From the NCBI GenBank assembly GCA_030669135.1, contig DAOVEE010000001.1, positions 1 to 29,338 on the forward strand: a stretch of DNA of 29,338 bases. Reading direction: 5' to 3'. Numbering within the stretch: the stretch's first letter is position 1; every line of letters begins with the position of its first letter. Shown piece after piece: positions 14,417-21,861 of the stretch. The notes beneath the pieces were generated by a model. It was given only the letters and a program-made list of their open reading frames with translations, had not been told where the DNA came from and did not search any database. The stretch is from Candidatus Bathyarchaeota archaeon (GTDB taxonomy: Archaea > Thermoproteota > Bathyarchaeia > TCS64). The position numbers were made by a program, and so were the translations under genes.

Positions 14417-15673
14417 TTGGACGCTAACGTTGTCGTGATTCTCATATCTCTGGCCCTGTTCCTCGCATATGTCAGCGGCATAATCTACACGTATACGGGA
14501 GTCCCTGACACCGTCTGGCTCATCGTCTTCGGGTACGTGTTCGGGCCGACCCTGAACCTGTTTAACCCAGCAGCCTTTAGGCTCTCGACGCCGCTCCTCG
14601 TCGTCATGGCCTTGAACCTGCTAATGTTCGAGGCCGGCCTGAACGTGGACTTCAAGACTTTCAAGGAGACCATGATCAAGTCAACCTACCTCGGGTTGAC
14701 TACCTTCACACTCACCACCCTCGGGGTAGGCTACCTGCTGCACTACTCCGTGCCGTACGTGTTCACGTTTTCCGAGGCTCTGTTCTTCGGAGCCATGATA
14801 GCGGGTACGAGCGCCTCGACGGTCCTCGGCATAATCGGGAGCATCCAGCAGGGGAGAAAGGAGATCGGTGAGACTAAGAGGCTCCTCGTGCTGGAGTCCA
14901 TCGTCACGGACAGCCTCAGCATCGTGACCGCCATGACGCTTCTCAGGTTCATCCAGACGCCCGGCATACCCCTCAACGAGGCCGTCAAGGACATCGTTTA
15001 TGTTTTCACGGTGTCCGTCCTCATCGGCTTCGGGACCGGCGTCGTGTGGGTCCAGCTCCTCGACCTGATCCGTAACAGGCCGTTCAACTACATAATGACC
15101 CTCGCCGTGCTCTTCTTCTCCTACATTCTGAGCGAGAATGTGGGGGGCCCAGGGGCGGGGGCGGTGGCCGCCCTCGCCTTCGGCGTTACCTTGACCAACT
15201 ACCCGTTGCTTGCCAGAAGGTTCAACCTAAGGGAGAACGTCAGGGTGGAACGCAGGAGGCTCCGCTCCTTCCACGAGGAGATCACCTTCCTTGTGAAGTC
15301 GTTTCTCTTCATCTTCGTGGGCCTTGAGGTGCAGCTGTCAGCGGAGTACCTTCTCATTGGGCTCGCGTTGTCAGCCACAATCGGCTTGATAAGGATCTTG
15401 TCCGTCAACGTTGTGGGTGGGTTCATCAAGTTGTCAGACGACGAGGCAGCCATCTCCAGGCTCGTGTTCAGCAACGGACTTACCGCCTTGGTAATATCAC
15501 AGCTGCCGCTGATTGTGGACACGGTTGGTAGTTCCTTCATTAACTCAAGGATCTATATGGACCTAGCCGTCCCCATCGTCATCGCCTCCTCCCTCTTCGG
15601 GTCCCTAGTCGGCCCGCGCATCATCAGACACGGCATGTCACTGCAGGAGCCTGAGCCGGAGAAACAGGTCTAA
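14417..15673 (+). CDS. CPA-type cation/proton antiporter
   Basis: This 418-residue protein has about 12-13 TM segments and the CPA1-type layout: VWLIVFGYVFGP early, LNLLMFEAGLNVDFKTFKE, then FGAMIAGTSASTVLG and ESIVTDSLSIVTAMTLL (the ND/TD-type ion-binding helix) and a C-terminal half with FVGLEVQLS. The acidic residue in the TDS segment is the likely cation site. It should exchange Na+ or K+ for H+ across the membrane. There is no C-terminal TrkA/RCK domain; the tail is short and Glu/Pro-rich. The start is TTG 14417 with GAGG six bases upstream. Confidence 0.9.
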   Translation: MDANVVVILISLALFLAYVSGIIYTYTGVPDTVWLIVFGYVFGPTLNLFNPAAFRLSTPLLVVMALNLLMFEAGLNVDFKTFKETMIKSTYLGLTTFTLTTLGVGYLLHYSVPYVFTFSEALFFGAMIAGTSASTVLGIIGSIQQGRKEIGETKRLLVLESIVTDSLSIVTAMTLLRFIQTPGIPLNEAVKDIVYVFTVSVLIGFGTGVVWVQLLDLIRNRPFNYIMTLAVLFFSYILSENVGGPGAGAVAALAFGVTLTNYPLLARRFNLRENVRVERRRLRSFHEEITFLVKSFLFIFVGLEVQLSAEYLLIGLALSATIGLIRILSVNVVGGFIKLSDDEAAISRLVFSNGLTALVISQLPLIVDTVGSSFINSRIYMDLAVPIVIASSLFGSLVGPRIIRHGMSLQEPEPEKQV

Positions 15674-15680
15674 ACAGACC

Positions 15681-15685
15681 TAAAT
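15681..15685 (+). promoter_or_regulatory. TATA-like box of the M20 amidohydrolase gene
   Basis: CCTAAATCT lies 24-28 bases before ATG 15709, with no Shine-Dalgarno near the start, so a leaderless message is likely despite the short gap after the antiporter. Confidence 0.4.
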
Positions 15686-15708
15686 CTGAGTAACCCGCCA
15701 TATCCTCC

Positions 15709-16920
15709 ATGTCAGACAAGGTTTCGCTAAAGAGGAGCGTCCAGAACGAGTTGGACGCCATAATGCCGCACCTCAAGGAGCTCAAGGACGAGATCGGGCG
15801 CAACCCAGAGCTGGGGAGCGAGGAATACGAGTCAAGCAGCCTCCTCGTGGAGGAGCTTCGCAGCCACGGGTTCCAAGTGGAGTACCCCTTCTTCGAGATG
15901 GATACGGCCTTCAAGGCAGTCTACAAAGGAATGAAAAATGGGCCAGTTATCGCCATACTCTGTGAGTACGACGCCCTGCCCGGGGTCGGCCACGGCTGTG
16001 GCCACAACATCATAGGAACGGCGGGTATAGGCGCCGGGATAGCGGTAAGCAAGCTGATGAAGGGTTTGGCTGGCGAGGTCTGGGTGATAGGGACCCCCGC
16101 GGAGGAGGGTCACGGCCCCTACGCCGGGGCAAAGGTCAGGATGGCCTCGGGAGGCGTCTTCGACGGCGTCGACGTCTCCTACATGATCCACCCTGCCACC
16201 GGGAAATCCATGGTGACGGCTAACTTCCTCGCCGTCAAGGGAGTAGGCATCGAGTTTAAGGGGAGGACGGCCCACGCGGCGGCGGACCCCCACAGCGGCG
16301 TAAACGCGCTCAACGCTGCCATGATCACATACATGTCGATCCACGCAAACAGGCAGCAGCTGAGGAGAGACGCCAACGCGGTGATCCACGGAATCGTCAC
16401 CGAAGGAGGCCTCGCATCCAACATCATCCCAGACAAGGCAGTCCTGAAGTTCGGAGTCAGAAGCAGCGACGACACCTATGTGCCGACGCTGGTGGACACC
16501 GTGGTCAACTGCGCCAAGGGGGCGGCCTTGGCTACGGGATGCGAGGTCGAGTTCACCTTATCGAACGGCCTCAAGTCGAACATCCATAACAAGCCCCTCG
16601 AGGACCTCTTCCAGAGGGTCTTCGACGAACTGGGCGTCGAGTACAGGGACCCCCTGGAGTTGGCCACGATCCCGCCCGGCGGGAGCACAGACTTCGCCGA
16701 CGTTACCCACGTCGTGTCGGGCATACACCCCATGATAGGCATCGGCGGTGAGGGCTATACCATGCATAGCAGCGACTTCGCGGGACACACGTTGACGCCT
16801 GAGGGCGATAAGGGACTTGAGGTAGGGGCTAAGAGCCTGGCCATGGCCTCCATCGAGATACTGACGGACCCGAACCTGCTCACCGAGATCAAGGCTGAGT
16901 TCGAGAGAAATAGGGTATAA
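15709..16920 (+). CDS. M20 family amidohydrolase/dipeptidase (PM20D2/AbgB-like)
   Basis: This 403-residue protein has the M20D layout: CEYDALPGVGHGCGHN (metal residues around H95-H99), GTPAEEGHGPYAGAKVRM with the catalytic/ligand glutamates E132-E133, a lid domain (KGVGIEFKGRTAHAAADPHSG), and the final histidine in YTMHSSDFAGH. The LCEYDALPGVGHGCGHN and GTPAEEG-GPYAGA segments are closest to the aminobenzoyl-glutamate utilisation/PM20D2 group, which cleave dipeptides or acyl-amino-acid amides. It is cytoplasmic, with two metal ions expected. A T6 run follows the stop. Confidence 0.9.
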   Translation: MSDKVSLKRSVQNELDAIMPHLKELKDEIGRNPELGSEEYESSSLLVEELRSHGFQVEYPFFEMDTAFKAVYKGMKNGPVIAILCEYDALPGVGHGCGHNIIGTAGIGAGIAVSKLMKGLAGEVWVIGTPAEEGHGPYAGAKVRMASGGVFDGVDVSYMIHPATGKSMVTANFLAVKGVGIEFKGRTAHAAADPHSGVNALNAAMITYMSIHANRQQLRRDANAVIHGIVTEGGLASNIIPDKAVLKFGVRSSDDTYVPTLVDTVVNCAKGAALATGCEVEFTLSNGLKSNIHNKPLEDLFQRVFDELGVEYRDPLELATIPPGGSTDFADVTHVVSGIHPMIGIGGEGYTMHSSDFAGHTLTPEGDKGLEVGAKSLAMASIEILTDPNLLTEIKAEFERNRV

Positions 16921-16928
16921 TCCCCTTC

Positions 16929-16934
16929 TTTTTT
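16929..16934 (+). terminator. T-tract after the M20 gene
   Basis: A T6 run lies nine bases after the M20 stop and before the convergent hydrolase gene, fitting an archaeal terminator. Confidence 0.4.
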
Positions 16935-16996
16935 ACTTGTTGTGTCACTATGTTCATCTATGCATACTACTACGTGATGGGGTTGGTGCTGGAGAG

Positions 16997-18019
16997 CTAG
17001 TTCTCCAGCCACTCGATGATCTCTGGGACGCTCACGAGACCCTCCCCCGGGTGGACCACAGGGTTCTCCCGTATCGTGAAAACGTAGCCTGTCTGCGGCG
17101 ACTTCGCCTTTTCAAGGGTCTCGAAGGTCCGGGGGCTGTAGATGAAGCCGACCTCGTCGCCTTCCTTCACGGTGTCCCCGAGGCCCACCGTGGGTATGAA
17201 GACGCCGCCCTTGCCGCAGTGGGCGACGTAGACCTTGGGGTCGGCTCTCCACTTGAGCCTGACCTGTCTCTTAGGTAGCTCGACGTCTCCGTCGATGATT
17301 CCTAGGTCTATCAGGATGTTCTTCACGCCGCGGTAAGCGATCTTCACTGCCTCCTCGTCGAAGTGGGCGTGGCCTCCGAGCTCAGGGACTATCGCCGGGA
17401 TTCCATTGTCCACGCAAGACGCCCTCAGAGTCCTTCGCCCGCCATACGCCTCGGTCTCGACGTATAGTATGGGTGCCCCGAATAGCCTGGCCATCTCCTC
17501 GGAGCGCCGAGCGGTCTCGCTGGGCGCCTTCTCGGAGACCCCGTCGGCCTCGTAGAAGACCCATACCGGGCAGTACCTGCTCGCGGTGTGCAGGTCCACC
17601 ACCTCGTCTGCGTGGCTCACGAGCTCAGTCCATATCTTGTGTGCCATGCGCTCGGTGAGGCTTCCATGCGGGTCCCCTGGCCATACCCGGTTCATCCCCC
17701 CCGGCTTGGGGTCGAACATGGTCGCCCTCGACTTCTCCCTGAAAGCCAGGGGGTTGGGGAGACAGTAGATCAGTGTGCCGCTCATCTTACCGGGGTCTAG
17801 CTCGTTTATGAGCCGCCTCAACGCGTCCAAGCCCATTATTTCTGAGCCGTGCTGCGCCACCTGTACGTAGAGGGTCTTTCCAAGCTTTTTCCCATGAAGC
17901 ACCATGAAGGGTATCTCCAGTGACTGCCCGTCTGCCCAGAAGTCGGGGATGGTTAACACGCTTCGAGCTTTCTCGCCGGGCCTCACCGTCAGCCCAGCTA
18001 CCTTTACTGGTTCGCTCAT
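16997..18019 (-). CDS. Succinylglutamate desuccinylase/aspartoacylase-family zinc hydrolase
   Basis: This 340-residue protein has the AstE/AspA zinc site: H57 and E60 in AQHGSE, and H144 in VDLHTAS, with NR (about residues 110-111) for carboxylate binding and a glutamate in IPAIVPELGG as general base. A C-terminal beta domain with a lipoyl/biotinyl-like shape (GGVFIPTVGLGDTVKEGDEVG) follows, as in other archaeal and bacterial members. The family deacylates N-acyl amino acids or small amides. Start ATG 18019. It is convergent with the M20 amidohydrolase, and both act on acyl-amino-acid-type bonds, which may be coincidence. Confidence 0.9.
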   Translation of the reverse strand: MSEPVKVAGLTVRPGEKARSVLTIPDFWADGQSLEIPFMVLHGKKLGKTLYVQVAQHGSEIMGLDALRRLINELDPGKMSGTLIYCLPNPLAFREKSRATMFDPKPGGMNRVWPGDPHGSLTERMAHKIWTELVSHADEVVDLHTASRYCPVWVFYEADGVSEKAPSETARRSEEMARLFGAPILYVETEAYGGRRTLRASCVDNGIPAIVPELGGHAHFDEEAVKIAYRGVKNILIDLGIIDGDVELPKRQVRLKWRADPKVYVAHCGKGGVFIPTVGLGDTVKEGDEVGFIYSPRTFETLEKAKSPQTGYVFTIRENPVVHPGEGLVSVPEIIEWLEN

Positions 18020-18061
18020 TTCGATTCGTTGAGAATTATTCCTTACTGTATTAGAGTTTTC

Positions 18062-18565
18062 TCAGATGGGCCGCCAGTGGATGCTCTTCGACGTGGTGTA
18101 CTTCTGTTTAACCGGGAACCCGATGCCTATGCTGATGATCTCTGGGACGACGTGGTTCCTGAATCGGTCGCTGGGCTGCCCTGAGATGATCCCCTGACAA
18201 TCCGGGTCCATGTACAGGTAATATTTTTTCCCGTTGAAGCTTATCGCAGCGTTGTCGCCCCGCTTGTATACCGGCTTGTTATGTATCCTGAACGGGAAGA
18301 GTCTGCAGGCAGTGGGCTTCGTGCCCTGCAGCGTGCATATCCAGCGATCCATGAGGGGCTTCTGGAAGACGCAGCGGCCGTTGCTCTGGTTCTTGAGGTA
18401 AGCCTTGCCCATCCCGTACTCCAGCACGTTTGGGCCGTAGATGGCCCTGACCTTGACCATCTCGTCCATCTTGAGGGGCACACGGTACCCTACACAGCAG
18501 TTGCCGCAGGCCTTGCACACCCAGCTCTGCACCTCTGTCCACGGGATTAGTGAACTACGCCTCAT
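18062..18565 (-). CDS. YkgJ-family cysteine cluster protein
   Basis: This 167-residue protein carries the YkgJ/CxxCxxCC motif CKACGNCCVGY near residues 17-27, a third cluster around GRCVF and WICTLQ, and the PTACRLFPF segment that closes the metal site. The family (zinc/iron-chelating domain) is predicted to bind Zn or an Fe-S cluster; in archaea, function is unknown. Start ATG 18565, with a TATA-like ATATTTAG about 30 bases upstream on the minus strand. It follows the 52-residue membrane protein on the same strand. Confidence 0.85.
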   Translation of the reverse strand: MRRSSLIPWTEVQSWVCKACGNCCVGYRVPLKMDEMVKVRAIYGPNVLEYGMGKAYLKNQSNGRCVFQKPLMDRWICTLQGTKPTACRLFPFRIHNKPVYKRGDNAAISFNGKKYYLYMDPDCQGIISGQPSDRFRNHVVPEIISIGIGFPVKQKYTTSKSIHWRPI

Positions 18566-18640
18566 GACGGTCGCTACCGTAAAGGTATGGACGCCTAAAT
18601 ATGTAACGTATCAACTAGAAACCCATGTAGCTGTCACAGG

Positions 18641-18799
18641 TCAGCTTTTCTTCTTTTTCTCGGCCTCCTCGAAGCCGTAGAGCAGCGGGTAGATGTCGTA
18701 GTGCTGCTTGATCAACTTGTACGTGAATCGTCCGAACCAGTAGAATACGCCGAGGGAGAACACGATGATGACGATGCTCATTATATCGATCATGTCCAT
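18641..18799 (-). CDS. 52-residue single-TM protein
   Basis: From ATG 18799 to TGA 18641-18643 a short frame encodes 52 residues: an N-terminal hydrophobic helix at about 6-22 (IMSIVIIVFSLGVFYWF), an amphipathic middle with an aromatic HYDIYPLLYG stretch, and a charged EEAEKKKKS tail. It fills the gap between the YkgJ and acetyltransferase genes on the same strand. A minus-strand TATA-like TTATTTA lies about 30-37 bases upstream of the ATG, and there is no Shine-Dalgarno. The codons look like neighbouring genes. No family was recognised; a small membrane-tethered protein with its charged tail in the cytoplasm is the simplest reading. Confidence 0.65.
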   Translation of the reverse strand: MDMIDIMSIVIIVFSLGVFYWFGRFTYKLIKQHYDIYPLLYGFEEAEKKKKS

Positions 18800-18842
18800 C
18801 TATGGTCGCTACAAGTTGGGGCTGGGCGGTAAATAACGATTC

Positions 18843-19334
18843 CTAAATATCGTCGAGGGTGGCTGCCATGACCCAAGCGTCCTCGCCGTCCATGTAGTAG
18901 CCGTAGTTCCTCTTCACCTTCTTGAACCCGAGCGCAGCATAGAGGCCGATGGCTGCGTCGTTGCTGATTCTCACCTCGAGGTACCCCTCGGACGTGCTGT
19001 ACACGTCTCTGCCCTTGCGCATCGCCTGTACGATGAGCTCCCTGCCGATTCCTCTCCTCCGGTAATTCTCTATCACCGCGATGGAGACGGTGTGGCAGAG
19101 ACGCGAGGGGGTGAGCTTGCCTATCTTCGACCAGCCTCTCTCGATGCGGCACATGATGTATCCCTGCACCGTGTCGTCGACGTCGGCGACGAGAAAAGTC
19201 TCAGGGTACCTCTGGTGTAGGTCCCTGTAGAAGTAGCTGCTATAGTTCTCGGGGAGACACGCAGCGTTAATCTGCATCACGCGCTCAATGTCCTCAGGTC
19301 TGAACCCCCTTACCCTGAAGCCCGCATCACTCAA
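18843..19334 (-). CDS. rimI: N-terminal protein acetyltransferase (RimI/archaeal Ard1)
   Basis: This 163-residue GNAT protein has RGFRPEDIERVMQIN at the start, ENYSSYFYRDL and ETFLVADV, the strand VQGYIMCRIERGW, the acetyl-CoA loop RRRGIGRELI (R/Q-x-x-G-x-G/A) and the closing EVRISNDAAIGLYAALGFKK. It is the archaeal RimI/Ard1 type that acetylates N-termini of proteins, including ribosomal and chromatin proteins such as Alba in Sulfolobus. Its TTG start at 19334 lies about 32-37 bases from a TATA box it may share with the divergent protease gene. Confidence 0.9.
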   Translation of the reverse strand: MSDAGFRVRGFRPEDIERVMQINAACLPENYSSYFYRDLHQRYPETFLVADVDDTVQGYIMCRIERGWSKIGKLTPSRLCHTVSIAVIENYRRRGIGRELIVQAMRKGRDVYSTSEGYLEVRISNDAAIGLYAALGFKKVKRNYGYYMDGEDAWVMAATLDDI

Positions 19335-19365
19335 ATTTTATTCCCATGAAGGTGAACACTATTGC

Positions 19366-19371
19366 TTTTAA
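19366..19371. promoter_or_regulatory. Shared TATA-like element of rimI and the site-2 protease gene
   Basis: CTTTTAAGG lies between the divergent genes. Read leftwards (TTAAAA) it is 32-37 bases from the rimI TTG; read rightwards (TTTTAA) it is 59-64 bases from the protease ATG. A near-symmetric TATA element could drive both. Confidence 0.4.
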
Positions 19372-19429
19372 GGGGATCGTAACTTCGGGTCAGGGATGGT
19401 TTTTAGGAGTCCAGTACTAGTCTATTTGG

Positions 19430-20563
19430 ATGGGCGCTCAGGGACCCTGTGTTCAGGGGGAGATGGACCCCCGGTACGTCGAGGCAGTCAGAAGAAACTT
19501 CGAAGTAGTGGAAACCTATTGGGAGCGCTCGACGCCCACGTTCATAGTGAAGACTAGGGGCACCGGGTTCAGGCAGAGCCTGTTGAAGCCCGCCTTCGAG
19601 GTGCTCTCGGACGAGCTGAGGCCCCGCGGCTATCTCCCGAGGGTTAGATGGATCGTTGACAGCTACCACGTATCCATCCTGAAGAGGGAGGAGTTCGGGG
19701 TGGAAGACTACAGGCGTAACCTGATACTCTTCGTGGCGACCGTGGCCACCGTGTTTCTCGACGGTTACATCAGGAGCAGCAACCCCGTGCTCACCGATGC
19801 GCTCATGAAGGGTACCCCCGTCTTCGTCAACGCGCTGCTGTTCACGTTCGCGATCATTACCATATTCGGCTTGCACGAGCTCGGCCACAAGTACGTGTCG
19901 ATGCGGCGAGGGGTTGAGGCCAGTCTGCCCTACTTCATACCCGCCCCGCCCGGGATGGGTGGGACCCTCGGCGCCGTTATCACTCAACGTGAGCCTCCGG
20001 TGAACAGGGACGCCTTGTTCGATCTGGGGATGGGGGGGCCGCTGACGGGGTTTCTAGTGACGGTGGTCATGGGGGTAATAGGGATGCGGCTCAGCTTCGT
20101 GGTGCCTCAGCGCACAGTGGCTGAGCTGATGATGCGGTTCGCCGAGGTCAGGTTCCAGCAGATCCCCTTACCGATTATTCTGGAGTACATCGCCGACTTG
20201 GTCAAGCCGACGCCGGAGGGGTACGTCCTCATCATGCATCCCGTCGCGTTCGCCGCCTGGGTGGGATGCATATTGACCTTCATCAACCTCATCCCCGCTT
20301 GGCAGCTCGACGGCGGCCACATGATCCGGGCACTCGTCGGCCGCGAGTCGCACAAGATAATAAGCATAGCCGGTGTGCTCCTCCTCGTCATCTCGGGGTA
20401 CATGATCATGGGGGTGGTGGTGGCGTTTTTCCTTATGAGGGAGGGCGCTGAGTCCATCGAGCCCCTTGACGACCTGTCCCCCCTCAGCATGTCGAGGAAG
20501 CTGGGTTTCTTCCTCTACTTACTCATAATGATGCTTACGCTCGTGGCGCTACTGCCATTCTAG
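19430..20563 (+). CDS. Site-2 protease family metalloprotease (M50)
   Basis: This 377-residue intramembrane protease has the HELGH zinc motif at residues 149-153 (GLHELGHKYVSMRRG) and the third ligand in the LDGGH segment (D294) following NLIPAWQ. About six to eight TM segments surround these, and there is no PDZ or CBS domain. The N-terminal 100 residues form a soluble cytoplasmic domain. The family cleaves membrane-spanning regulators inside the membrane (regulated intramembrane proteolysis). The start is ATG 19430; an internal ATG at 19463 is possible. The membrane-tethered regulators 4-6 kb downstream would be interesting substrates, but no data here link them. Confidence 0.92.
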   Translation: MGAQGPCVQGEMDPRYVEAVRRNFEVVETYWERSTPTFIVKTRGTGFRQSLLKPAFEVLSDELRPRGYLPRVRWIVDSYHVSILKREEFGVEDYRRNLILFVATVATVFLDGYIRSSNPVLTDALMKGTPVFVNALLFTFAIITIFGLHELGHKYVSMRRGVEASLPYFIPAPPGMGGTLGAVITQREPPVNRDALFDLGMGGPLTGFLVTVVMGVIGMRLSFVVPQRTVAELMMRFAEVRFQQIPLPIILEYIADLVKPTPEGYVLIMHPVAFAAWVGCILTFINLIPAWQLDGGHMIRALVGRESHKIISIAGVLLLVISGYMIMGVVVAFFLMREGAESIEPLDDLSPLSMSRKLGFFLYLLIMMLTLVALLPF

Positions 20564-20581
20564 GCAGAGGGTTGTGGGGCT

Positions 20582-21817
20582 CTATTGAAGTATCTTCATT
20601 GTGCACCCATGTGGAATCACGTAGGTACCTCTGCCCCGACGCCCGCTCAACGCCCGCTGATACGCCTCGTTGGTGGTTCTAGCCGCCTCCATGCCTAACG
20701 GCTCCACCAAGTACTGTGGCAGAGCCGAGACCAGTATGACCCTGTTGTTGCGTGTAACCTTCCTGATGATGTACAGCCCGTCCGCCCCATAGGTGTATCT
20801 TCGCTCGAACTCCGGGAGATCCATGACTCTCGCCAGATTAGTGAAGGACTCGGCCCCCAGCCCCTCACCGCATTCTCCGAGAAGCACGATGGTTCCGTTC
20901 TTCTTCGTAACTCCGGTCGCCGTCTCCAGAGCCCACGCTGTCTTGTATAGGCTGTAGTCGAACCGGTCCCCGCCGGCGCTTATCACCGTGACGTCTGAGT
21001 TCCCCTCCGCCTTGACCTCGTAGGAGCCCCCCAGCTGGGTGACGGCCTTCCCCCATGACTCCTCGAGCCCGCCCGCGAAGGCACCGATATAACCGCCTCC
21101 CGGGTCTACAGCTAGATTGAGTGCAAAGTCCACACCCGCCAGCCTCGCGGCTGCGACGGTCTCCTCCTTCACGGGGTTAAGCTCTATGACCCCGGGCATG
21201 ACGCCTCCCTTGAAGTAATGCTTCCGGGCGTTCTGGATAGTCTGAAGCGAGGCTATGCCGGGAAGTATCGCGTTTTGTGCCCCCGTGAATCCGGAGTGGC
21301 TGTCAAGCCTAGTCTCCCCCACCGCTATCTTCAGCGTGGCGTCGAGGTATTCTCTGTTGACTTTGACGCTTGTCCCGCCGCCTGTACTGCCCGCGTCACC
21401 CAGATTGGAGGAGGCTTTGGTGTGGTTCACCAGCCTCACCTGCGACAGACCATCCGTCTCCCGTATCGCTCCGATTAGCCGCGTGGTCTCGCTCTCCCTC
21501 TCACCGTTACCGACTACGATGGTTATCCTGTCCCGCGGGACGATGAGCTCCACGAGGTGTTTGACTATCGATGACAACGCCTGAGAGGCTAGGCTCGGGG
21601 TCATGGAGCCGTCCACCGCGATGGCTATCCTGCAGTCTGGCTTCACCTGCTCGTTAAGGGTCGCCGCGCCGCTCGGCTCGTCCAGTGCCCGGGCTATCTC
21701 CTCCGCTACTTGCCTGGGCTCCTGTTCGATGTGGGGATCAAGTATCTCGATGAGGTTGTCCATGTCGACAGAGACGTATACCTCTGTCTCTCCGTAGGGA
21801 AGCCAACAGTCCACCAA
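20582..21817 (-). CDS. LarA-family (DUF2088) protein lacking canonical catalytic residues
   Basis: This 411-residue protein follows the LarA fold end to end: CWLPYGETEVYV at the start, a DxSMTPSLA helix in the position of the DxTRP motif, SHSGFTGAQNAILPGIASLQTI, and GGGYIGAFAGG in the second domain. In L. plantarum lactate racemase, H108, H174, K184 and H200 are at the nickel-pincer (NPN) site, with K184 covalently holding the cofactor. Here H174 (SHSGF) and H200 (RKH) are kept, but the K184 position reads N182 (GAQN instead of GGRK) and the H108 segment is GNGERES instead of GFHRPS. Covalent NPN attachment is therefore unlikely. It may bind another cofactor or be a non-racemase relative. TTG 21817 and GTG 21814 are possible starts, with a TATA-like CTATATCC near 21831-21838. 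Confidence 0.8.
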   Translation of the reverse strand: MVDCWLPYGETEVYVSVDMDNLIEILDPHIEQEPRQVAEEIARALDEPSGAATLNEQVKPDCRIAIAVDGSMTPSLASQALSSIVKHLVELIVPRDRITIVVGNGERESETTRLIGAIRETDGLSQVRLVNHTKASSNLGDAGSTGGGTSVKVNREYLDATLKIAVGETRLDSHSGFTGAQNAILPGIASLQTIQNARKHYFKGGVMPGVIELNPVKEETVAAARLAGVDFALNLAVDPGGGYIGAFAGGLEESWGKAVTQLGGSYEVKAEGNSDVTVISAGGDRFDYSLYKTAWALETATGVTKKNGTIVLLGECGEGLGAESFTNLARVMDLPEFERRYTYGADGLYIIRKVTRNNRVILVSALPQYLVEPLGMEAARTTNEAYQRALSGRRGRGTYVIPHGCTMKILQ

Positions 21818-21861
21818 AGCGTTTCAGAAGGATATAGTGTTATCCGAACAAGTATTTTTCC

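Noticed and set aside
15832..16389. 185-codon minus-strand frame inside the M20 gene
   Set aside because: Antisense shadow of a gene whose plus-strand product has complete M20 motifs.
19403..19987. 194-codon minus-strand frame over the site-2 protease
   Set aside because: Antisense of the protease coding region; no recognisable protein.
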